Shown: positions 1 through 4,378 of the stretch, piece after piece
How the letters are laid out: every line of letters begins with the position of its first letter
How positions within the stretch are numbered: position 1 is the first letter of the stretch
From: Lachnospiraceae bacterium
GTDB taxonomy: Bacteria > Bacillota > Clostridia > Lachnospirales > Lachnospiraceae
Assembly (NCBI GenBank): GCA_003979345.1
Contig: RYVZ01000046.1
Coordinates: 1-19,816 of the forward strand
Direction: 5' to 3'
DNA length: 19,816 bases
Position numbers and translations under genes: made by a program
Notes under the pieces: model-generated
Told to the model about the DNA's origin: nothing
Seen by the model: the letters and a program-made list of their open reading frames with translations, nothing else
The model's database searches: none

Positions 1-2
1 TG

Positions 3-65
3 TTTGGTTTTGAGGGTACAGATGTATACCTGAGATTTAGAAAGACTATTGTGCAGCGGTTATAA
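3..65 (+). CDS. Possible C-terminal tail of a gene starting upstream of the window
   Basis: One plus-strand frame is open from the window edge and ends at TAA 63-65. It encodes about 20 residues finishing in RFRKTIVQRL, a basic tail typical of an ordinary protein C-terminus. The other two plus frames stop earlier. Twenty codons are too few to name a family, and an open stretch this short can occur by chance, so this is a weak call. Confidence 0.25.
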   Translation, partial: FGFEGTDVYLRFRKTIVQRL

Positions 66-68
66 TGA

Positions 69-95
69 TCCTCGATAGCTCAATGGTAGAGCATT
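69..95 (+). pseudogene. 5' fragment of a tRNA gene (tRNA-Asn-like)
   Basis: The first 27 bases follow the intact tRNA-Asn at 171 almost base for base: acceptor strand TCCTCGA, then TA, then a D-arm GCTCAATGGTAGAGC. After about position 95 the similarity stops. There is no anticodon stem, T-arm or matching 3' acceptor strand in the next 75 bases, so no cloverleaf can form. It is read as a truncated tRNA-Asn relic about 100 bp upstream of the working copy, probably left by a deletion or rearrangement. Confidence 0.6.
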
Positions 96-170
96 GTATG
101 ATATGCAGCCGGAAAAGAGCGAATCAGGTGGAAGAAAAACTTAACAGGATTTCGATAAGAAATTCACTAA

Positions 171-243
171 TCCTCAATAGCTCAGTCGGTAGAGCATGCG
201 GCTGTTAACCGCAGTGTCGTAGGTTCGAGTCCTACTTGGGGAG
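171..243 (+). tRNA. tRNA-Asn (GTT)
   Basis: A complete 73-nt cloverleaf can be drawn. Acceptor TCCTCAA pairs with TTGGGGA and the discriminator is G243. The D-arm is GCTC/GAGC. Anticodon stem TGCGG/CCGCA encloses loop CTGTTAA with anticodon GTT, and T-stem GTAGG/CCTAC encloses TTCGAGT. CCA is not encoded. A terminator follows directly, so it is the last gene of its transcript. Confidence 0.97.
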
Positions 244-247
244 CTAA

Positions 248-305
248 AAGTGTCAAAGAGATGACACTTGAAAGCCCGCAGACCTCAGTGTTTGCGGGCT
301 TTTTG
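248..305 (+). terminator. Terminator after tRNA-Asn, preceded by a second hairpin
   Basis: The stem AGCCCGCA (273-280) pairs perfectly with TGCGGGCT (293-300) and runs into TTTTT, a standard intrinsic terminator. A separate perfect 8-bp hairpin, AAGTGTCA (248-255) with TGACACTT (262-269), lies between it and the tRNA and may act in 3' trailer processing. Confidence 0.85.
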
Positions 306-348
306 CGTGGTTAGAAAAAGCCATGCGCGGGATAAAATTTATCAAATG

Positions 349-392
349 CTGTAAATATTGCTGTTGAATTTTACAGCAGATCGGGTTATACT
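349..392 (+). promoter_or_regulatory. Toxin-antitoxin promoter with palindromic operator
   Basis: The -35 box TTGAAT (364-369) is 17 bp from the -10 box TATACT (387-392). A perfect inverted repeat, GCTGTAAA (349-356) and TTTACAGC (370-377), flanks the -35 box, its right arm sitting immediately downstream in the spacer. This is the usual layout for autorepression by a Phd/YefM antitoxin, alone or with its toxin. The role is inferred from position. Confidence 0.75.
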
Positions 393-416
393 AACGGCAG
401 AAAGGAGTGGGATCTT

Positions 417-671
417 ATGCCAAACATTAAACCTATTTCTGATCTGCGTAACTATAGCGAGGTACTTCATGATGTGGCGGTAGACTCTCCCGTTTTTCTG
501 ACGAAAAATGGGCGGGGGCGATATGCAATTATTGATATTCGGGACTATGAAAAGACGCAGGCGACAATCCGGCTGATGAATGAGCTTGAAAAGGGTCGAA
601 GGTCTGGAGAGGAGAAAGGCTGGCTGACATTGGAGGCTGTGGAGGGAAAACTCGGGCTTTCCCATGAATAA
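417..671 (+). CDS. Type II antitoxin, Phd/YefM family
   Basis: This 84-residue protein has the family layout. An N-terminal DNA-binding part opens MPNIKPISDLRNYSEVL and continues into VFLTKNGRGRYAIIDIRDYE (residues 26-45 region). A charged C-terminal tail (about 55-84) is the segment that in this family wraps the toxin. Antitoxins of this type neutralise a co-expressed RNase or gyrase toxin and repress their own operon. The start is set by AAAGGAG at 400-406 upstream of ATG 417. It overlaps the toxin by 8 bp (664-671), implying translational coupling that keeps antitoxin ahead of toxin. The palindromic operator upstream fits autoregulation. Confidence 0.93.
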   Translation: MPNIKPISDLRNYSEVLHDVAVDSPVFLTKNGRGRYAIIDIRDYEKTQATIRLMNELEKGRRSGEEKGWLTLEAVEGKLGLSHE

Positions 672-996
672 CTTGCATTTATCGAAAGAGGCGCAAAATG
701 ATTTGGTTGAAATTAAAACCTATATCACGGAGGAACTTGAAAATTCAGATGCGGCTTTGGCAACCGTAAGCAAAATCACAAAGAAAATCCGTATTCTGAA
801 AAATCAGGCTTATGTAGGAACGCCACTTTCTTCAGTTGCGGACACAGAAAGTGATTATCGCTTTCTAGTAAGTGGAAATTACCTTGTATTCTACCGGGCT
901 TATGGAAAAGATGTTTATATAGACCGTGTTTTGTATGGCCGCCGCGACTATATGCGTATTCTGTTCAGTGATGTGCAGACAAATGATTTAGAGTAA
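664..996 (+). CDS. Type II toxin, RelE/ParE family
   Basis: A 110-residue RelE/ParE-fold toxin. The N-terminal helical part carries SKEAQNDLVEIKTYITEEL, and the C-terminal strand region has the signature YRFLVSGNYLVFYR followed by VYIDRVLYGRRDYMRIL. RelE members cleave mRNA at the ribosome and ParE members poison gyrase. From sequence alone the two cannot be separated, although the NYLVFYR...VLYGRRDY pattern is common in ParE-like members. The ATG lies inside the end of the antitoxin gene. Length is normal and no frame damage is seen, so the pair is probably active. It may stabilise this otherwise decaying accessory stretch. Confidence 0.93.
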   Translation: MNNLHLSKEAQNDLVEIKTYITEELENSDAALATVSKITKKIRILKNQAYVGTPLSSVADTESDYRFLVSGNYLVFYRAYGKDVYIDRVLYGRRDYMRILFSDVQTNDLE

Positions 997-1093
997 TTGT
1001 GAAAAAAGTGAATACAAAAGATCCGGCAAAAGAAAAGTAAAATTTGGTGACGCAAAGGCAGTTTGCGAAAAGTGCCGGGAGGGTCAAATACCT

Positions 1094-1147
1094 CGCAGCT
1101 TGCTGCGCATCAAGATTGATACCCCGTCAGCTTGCTGCGGGGTTTTT
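1094..1147 (+). terminator. Hairpin pair ending the toxin-antitoxin operon
   Basis: The first hairpin is CGCAG-CTTG-CTGCG (1094-1107), without a T tract. The second pairs ACCCCG (1121-1126) and CAG (1128-1130) with CTGCGGGGT (1135-1143), leaving T1127 bulged, then TTTTT: a good intrinsic terminator. Both loops share the word CAGCTTGCTGCG, so they look like copies of one element. The rest of 997-1250 shows no convincing gene. Confidence 0.75.
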
Positions 1148-1277
1148 GATTTGAACTATGAGACAAATAGAAGCCTATTTGAGAGAAGAACTTCACATAT
1201 AGAGAAAATAGCATTGAAAAGCAAAGTAATTACTATTATTTTGGAAATTTGAGGAGTTGCAGTCTCAAGGAGATACA

Positions 1278-1478
1278 GTGGACGGTCTGGATAACGTGAT
1301 TCAAATGTTGGATTCTATGACGGCGGAGGGAGTCAGCCGCATAAAGGTTGAGGCGTCGGATGCAGTGGAGGAGGACAAGGCCCAAAAGGCCTATCATCAC
1401 GGAAGGTGTGATGTGGGGAGTCCCTTTGCCACGGGGCGGCTCTATGATTTGGAGGAGGATGCAGGCGAAGGTGAATAA
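1278..1478 (+). CDS. Small acidic protein of unknown function
   Basis: Proposed as a 66-residue protein from GTG 1278, preceded by AAGGAGA at 1267-1273. A longer version from TTG 1257 is open, but there the GAGGAG site touches the start codon. The protein begins VDGLDNVIQMLDSMTAEGVSRIKVE, a plausible amphipathic helix and strand. It then has a patch AYHHGRCDVGSPFATG with one Cys and two His residues that could bind a metal, and it ends in a strongly acidic tail. I cannot assign a family or function. It stands alone between the toxin-antitoxin operon and a broken AraC gene. Gene-like codon use supports it, but it could be a fragment. Confidence 0.5.
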   Translation: MDGLDNVIQMLDSMTAEGVSRIKVEASDAVEEDKAQKAYHHGRCDVGSPFATGRLYDLEEDAGEGE

Positions 1479-1567
1479 CGTATAAAACTTTCTTTTTTGA
1501 TATAGAAATGAAGAGGAAACAGACAAAAAAACAATGATATATTTAAGAAGCACTAAGGGAGTCAGGT

Positions 1568-2076
1568 ATGAATTGGATAGGTCAATTAAATCAGTCCGTT
1601 GAATACATTGAAGACAATCTGGATAAAACAATTGACATACCGGCAATCAGCCGGTAATGATGGCGTTCAAAATTTTATCAGCGTTCCCGGGATGTGGGAA
1701 GAAGCGCGCGAAAAGGGAATGATTGAAGATATTTTTAAACTGTCGGACGGAAAACTCTGGGGCGTGATGGGTGCTTTGGCAAACTATACACAGGATACGG
1801 TCGATTATTATATTGTTGCAACTAACGATGAGGCCGTTCCGGAAGGCATGGCAGAGCTGTTTGCGGAGAAAGGTTTGTGGGTAATCTTCCCATGTTATGG
1901 GAGGGAAAATATTCAGCCTGTATGGAAAAGGATTTATGGCGAATGGTTTCCGGGCTCCGGATTATGAGCATTCCGGCGGCGTGGAGGTTGAATGGTATTC
2001 CGATGGCGATTTAGATGCCGATGATTATCTGACTGAGATATGGATACCAATCAGGGAAGTAAAGGAGGATGGTTAA
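1568..2076 (+). pseudogene. AraC-family regulator with GyrI-like effector domain, internally deleted and frameshifted
   Basis: Three reading frames each hold a piece of one protein. ATG 1568 gives MNWIGQLNQSVEYIEDNLDK, the typical AraC N-terminus, ending at TAA 1655-1657. A second frame from about 1653 encodes an effector-binding (GyrI-like) domain with FISVPGMWEEAREKG, GKLWGVMGALANY and VWKRIYGEWFP, stopping at TGA 1965-1967. A third frame from about 1960 completes it with YEHSGGVEVEWYSDGD and EIWIPIRE, ending at TAA 2074-2076. Most of the AraC helix-turn-helix region (roughly 150 residues by family layout) is missing between the first two pieces. An intact protein would have bound a small hydrophobic ligand and controlled nearby resistance genes. 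It cannot function as it stands. Confidence 0.85.
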
Positions 2077-2380
2077 AACATGGAATTTTCAAAAAGTGAT
2101 TATGACAAGGAGGAGCGTACGAAACTTTCGGTCAGGCAATATTCCGGATGACAAAATGCGGGAGCTGATAAAAGCTGCTACCTATGCGCTAAGCGCCGGT
2201 AACTGCCAGTCCTGGCATTTTTATGTGGTGAAGGATTCCGGGATAAGAAAAAGGGTGTATGCGGAGGCCTGCAGGCAGGAATTTCTGTCAGAGGCACCGA
2301 TATTGATTATTGTGTGCATTGATGAGAATGAAAGCGCAGACCGTTACGGAGAACGGGGCAGGGCTTTGTATCACATCTAA
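2069..2380 (+). pseudogene. Nitroreductase-family flavoprotein, truncated
   Basis: The 103-residue frame contains the N-terminal half of a nitroreductase: RRSVRNFRSGNIPDDKMREL, then AATYALSAGNCQSWHFYVV (the FMN-contact region near residues 35-55), then APILIIVCIDE. It stops at YGERGRALYHI, where intact members (about 170 residues) continue with the second half of the FMN site. The start is also damaged. The natural-looking ATG 2080, with AAAGGAGG at 2061-2068, reads MEFSK and then leaves frame. The open frame instead uses ATG 2069 and joins after an A-run (about 2091-2095). Loss of the second half should abolish FMN-dependent reduction. It lies immediately after the AraC relic and is part of the same decay. 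Confidence 0.8.
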
Positions 2381-2406
2381 AATACGGCGGCAAATTAGAA
2401 ATTCAG

Positions 2407-2847
2407 ATGTATACAAGGAACAGAATACCTGATGTTTTGGAATTTGAAAAAAGATTACGTGAAGGGGAAGACTTCTGGGGATGGGAGATCGATCAAGCCT
2501 ATGTTGACGCCGTCAATAGGAGCTTTGATGACAGGAGTTTTGACGATGCTGTTTCCGTGTTGGCGTATGATGGCGGTGCAGTCGTTGGCAGGATTGATGC
2601 TTCTCTCATTGCAAGCCGCTTTGACGGGTCAAAGAAGGCGTATCTTGATTGGATTTGCGTCATAAAGAGCTACAGGCATCAAGGGGTGGCACAGCAGCTT
2701 TTGGAATCCTTGAGACAAATCCTGAAGGAAAGACATATTGATACGCTGATTGCATTGACCGCGGCTAATGAAGAGGCGCAGCGTTTCTATAAGAGCGTTC
2801 CCGATTCCGTGATGAGAGATACTGGTATTTGGATCGATATTAAGTGA
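2407..2847 (+). CDS. GNAT-family N-acetyltransferase
   Basis: A 146-residue GNAT-fold protein that transfers acetyl from acetyl-CoA to an unknown amine. The acetyl-CoA pyrophosphate-binding motif A is visible as IKSYRHQGVAQQLL (residues 86-99). It follows the strand AYLDWICV and is followed by LIALTAANEEAQRFYKSV (motif B, about 114-131). The C-terminus GIWIDIK looks natural. The start is uncertain: no clear ribosome site precedes ATG 2407, and the same frame stays open a little upstream, so the 5' end may have been altered along with the adjacent nitroreductase relic. It is the only apparently intact enzyme gene in the 1.5-3.6 kb decay zone. The substrate cannot be inferred. Confidence 0.8.
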   Translation: MYTRNRIPDVLEFEKRLREGEDFWGWEIDQAYVDAVNRSFDDRSFDDAVSVLAYDGGAVVGRIDASLIASRFDGSKKAYLDWICVIKSYRHQGVAQQLLESLRQILKERHIDTLIALTAANEEAQRFYKSVPDSVMRDTGIWIDIK

Positions 2848-3017
2848 CGCAAATTTTCGTTTACTTATTGACGGTTCTTTCCGTCCCGTTGAAGGTGATT
2901 TGGCGAAGACATGTTCGTGGGAGCGCCGGGCAGCATGTGTCGTGTGGAAAGTAAGATTGATTATGCAGATGAATACACGTCCCTGACCCGCATTGTTAAA
3001 ACTTATTATAAAAATAG
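2848..3017 (+). other. Intergenic stretch with a short relic reading frame
   Basis: About 235 bp separate the GNAT gene and the ATPase relic. A 36-codon frame from ATG 2911 to TGA 3019-3021 encodes MFVGAPGSMCRVESKIDY and then a basic tail. It has no ribosome site and looks like the inner piece of a lost gene rather than a working gene. I could not identify the family. Base composition becomes very AT-rich after about 2995. Confidence 0.35.
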
Positions 3018-3044
3018 TTGATATAATTCAAATGCGGCTATAAT
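3018..3044 (+). promoter_or_regulatory. Possible promoter before the ATPase relic
   Basis: TTGATA (3018-3023) and TATAAT (3039-3044) are good boxes, but the 15-bp spacing is short. The AT-rich surroundings make chance matches likely. Confidence 0.35.
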
Positions 3045-3083
3045 AATATTAAATATTAAATCAGCCGAAAGGAGTGCTGCTCT

Positions 3084-3599
3084 GTGTATGTAAAGAGACA
3101 CGCTGAAAAAAACGTGCATGAAATGTTGCGGATGTTTGGAGCCGTCCTTGTCGCGGGGCCAAGACAGGCAGGTAAAACCACCATGCTTGAAAAAATCACC
3201 TCCGGGGTCGGGTATGTCACGCTGGATGATCCCATTGTCCGCGCCGGAGCCGAAGAGGAAAGCGGCACTTTTTTAAGGATAATCCGCCGCACGTATTCGT
3301 GGATGAAATTCAAAAGGCGCCTGCCCTTTTTGAACAGATTAAGCTGTATCTTGACCGCGAACGGAAAAAGGGCAGTTTTCATGTGCGACTCCCAGCAGTT
3401 TAAAATGATGAAGGGCATCAGTGAATCCCTTGCAGGGCGCATCGGTCTTGTGACGATGCTCGGTTTTTCACTACGGGAGGAATACGGGATTGAATGCTAT
3501 GCACCGTTTATTCCAACAGAGGAATACTTTGCTGAGCGGAAAGGTCTGCTTGCCGATATTTCTTATGATGAAGTTTGGAATAGAATTCACAGGCACTGA
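3084..3599 (+). pseudogene. AAA_14/DUF4143-type ATPase, frameshifted and truncated
   Basis: The start is GTG 3084 with GAAAGGAG at 3067-3074. Residues 1-60 hold the Walker A motif GPRQAGKTT (25-33) and YVTLDDP, typical of AAA_14 ATPases. Residues about 63-99 are nonsense in this frame. The +1-shifted frame over 3269-3380 reads FFKDNPPHVFVDEIQKAPAL, which is the Walker B region. The family pattern returns as CDSQQFKMMKGISESLAGRIG (101-121) and FIPTEEYFAERK. The protein then ends at 171 residues, where intact members reach roughly 400 and add a DUF4143 domain. The first shift lies at a T-run (3269-3274) and the second near 3377-3381. With no in-frame Walker B and no C-terminal half, ATPase function is unlikely. 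Confidence 0.85.
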
Positions 3600-3616
3600 T
3601 TTTTGGAAAATTTTTG

Positions 3617-3645
3617 TTGCAAAGGGGGTATTGATATGCTATAAT
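3617..3645 (+). promoter_or_regulatory. Promoter of the five-tRNA operon
   Basis: TTGCAA (3617-3622) and TATAAT (3640-3645) are separated by exactly 17 bp, with an extended -10 TG at 3637-3638. This is the strongest-looking promoter in the window, as expected for stable RNA. A leader of about 80 nt, with small hairpin CTTCA/TGAAG near 3660-3672, precedes the first tRNA. Confidence 0.88.
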
Positions 3646-3733
3646 CAAATTCGCTGAGGCTTCACGCTGAAGAATGTTTTGTCAGGACATTTTTACAGGA
3701 GAGATCCTGGAGGGGAGAATCCGCATAAGACAG

Positions 3734-3805
3734 GGCTCCGTGGTCAAGAGGTTAAGACATCGCCCTTTCACGGCGGTAACACGGGTTCAATTCCCGTCGG
3801 AGTCA
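3734..3805 (+). tRNA. tRNA-Glu (TTC)
   Basis: Acceptor GGCTCCG pairs with CGGAGTC, including one G-T wobble, and the discriminator is A. The anticodon stem TCGCC/GGCGG encloses CTTTCAC with anticodon TTC. T-stem ACGGG/CCCGT encloses TTCAATT. It is the first gene of the operon and CCA is not encoded. Confidence 0.97.
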
Positions 3806-3823
3806 TTTTTATCTGAATACAAA

Positions 3824-3869
3824 AAACTTTGTTTGCTTGAAACTTTGTTTTTTGAAACTTCGTTTTTCG
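3824..3869 (+). repeat. Three imperfect 15-16 bp tandem repeats between tRNA-Glu and tRNA-CAT
   Basis: Units begin at 3824, 3840 and 3855, each of the form AAACTTTGTTT(T)..G with small differences. The third unit runs up to the first base of the next tRNA. The spacer is AT-rich, likely unstructured, and is presumably removed in 5' processing. Confidence 0.7.
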
Positions 3870-3942
3870 GACCTTTAGCTCAGTTGGTTAGAGCAACCGG
3901 CTCATAACCGGTCGGTCCTGGGTTCGAGTCCCCGAAGGTCCA
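3869..3942 (+). tRNA. tRNA with CAT anticodon, probably tRNA-Ile2 (lysidine type) rather than elongator Met
   Basis: Acceptor GGACCTT pairs with AAGGTCC and the discriminator is A. D-arm GCTC/GAGC, anticodon stem ACCGG/CCGGT with loop CTCATAA (anticodon CAT), and a T-arm with GGG/CCC are complete. It is not an initiator because 1-72 is G-C. The acceptor pairs C4-G69 and C5-G68 are the known determinants by which TilS selects tRNA-Ile2 for lysidine modification in E. coli, whereas elongator Met carries different pairs. This gene therefore more likely decodes AUA as Ile. An elongator Met assignment remains possible. Confidence 0.95.
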
Positions 3943-3955
3943 TTTATAAGAGTTT

Positions 3956-4029
3956 GGCCCAGTGGCTCAGTTGGTTAGAGCGTCGCCCTGTCACGGCGAA
4001 GGTCGTCGGTTCGAGTCCGATCTGGGTCG
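3956..4029 (+). tRNA. tRNA-Asp (GTC)
   Basis: Acceptor GGCCCAG pairs with CTGGGTC (one G-T) and the discriminator is G. Anticodon stem TCGCC/GGCGA encloses CTGTCAC with anticodon GTC. T-stem GTCGG/CCGAT (last pair G-T) encloses TTCGAGT. It starts 13 nt after the previous tRNA. Confidence 0.97.
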
Positions 4030-4112
4030 TCAGCATGAAAATCAAAGATTTTCTTGCCGCAGATCTGCGATGAGTGCGAATTCGCAGAGTCTTGATCGTT
4101 ATATCGCTGCAC
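4030..4112 (+). other. Structured spacer between tRNA-Asp and tRNA-Val
   Basis: This 83-nt spacer is unusually long for the operon. It holds hairpin GAAAATC (4037-4043)/GATTTTC (4047-4053) and two perfect palindromes, CGCAGATCTGCG (4058-4069) and GCGAATTCGC (4076-4085). None has a T tract, so they look like RNA-processing or remnant sequence rather than terminators. Confidence 0.55.
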
Positions 4113-4185
4113 GGGATCTTAGCTCAGCTGGGAGAGCATCTGTCTTACAAACAGAGGGTCATAGGTTCGAGCCCTATAGGTCCCA
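4113..4185 (+). tRNA. tRNA-Val (TAC)
   Basis: Acceptor GGGATCT pairs with AGGTCCC (one T-G) and the discriminator is A. Anticodon stem TCTGT/ACAGA encloses CTTACAA with anticodon TAC. T-stem ATAGG/CCTAT encloses TTCGAGC. It is followed only 4 nt later by tRNA-Leu. Confidence 0.97.
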
Positions 4186-4189
4186 TTTG

Positions 4190-4275
4190 GCCGGCGTGGC
4201 GGAACTGGCAGACGCACAGGACTTAAAATCCTGCGGGACTAACCTCCCGTACCGGTTCGATTCCGGTCGCCGGCA
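4190..4275 (+). tRNA. tRNA-Leu (TAA)
   Basis: An 86-nt class II tRNA with a long variable arm (CGGGACT...CTCCCG region). Acceptor GCCGGCG pairs with CGCCGGC and the discriminator is A4275. Anticodon stem CAGGA/TCCTG encloses CTTAAAA with anticodon TAA, and the T-arm is CCGG/CCGG with TTCGATT. It is the last gene of the operon. Its 3' acceptor strand is also the outer part of the palindrome described next. Confidence 0.97.
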
Positions 4276-4330
4276 TAAAAAAGAATCTGCATCAACATAT
4301 TGTTGATGCAGATTCTTTTTTATGCCGGCG
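4268..4330. terminator. 30-bp perfect palindrome: bidirectional terminator overlapping the tRNA-Leu 3' end
   Basis: Bases 4268-4297 are exactly complementary to 4301-4330 around a 3-base centre. The inner arms carry A6 and T6 tracts, so the hairpin AGAATCTGCATCAACA/TGTTGATGCAGATTCT has a T tract on either strand and can stop both the tRNA operon and the convergent kinase gene. The outer arms, CGCCGGC and GCCGGCG, duplicate the acceptor strand of tRNA-Leu. Confidence 0.9.
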
Positions 4331-4378
4331 GGTAATGGGCCTGAGTCCAAAGAAGCTTGACGTATGCTGCCAGATCTT

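Noticed and set aside
36..66. TATAAT at 61-66 as the promoter of the tRNA-like fragment at 69
   Set aside because: Transcription would begin inside the tRNA sequence, and no -35 box lies at 16-18 bp. The bases also form the end of an open reading frame.
1046..1090. GACGCAAAGGCAG region resembling the start of a cyclic di-GMP (GEMM) riboswitch
   Set aside because: Only the short GACGCAAAG word matches. The second conserved helix with its receptor sequence is absent, and no gene follows closely.
3674..4306. Plus-strand reading frames across the tRNA operon
   Set aside because: They are translations of the tRNA genes themselves (VAQLVRA-type peptides from D-arm sequence), with no ribosome sites.
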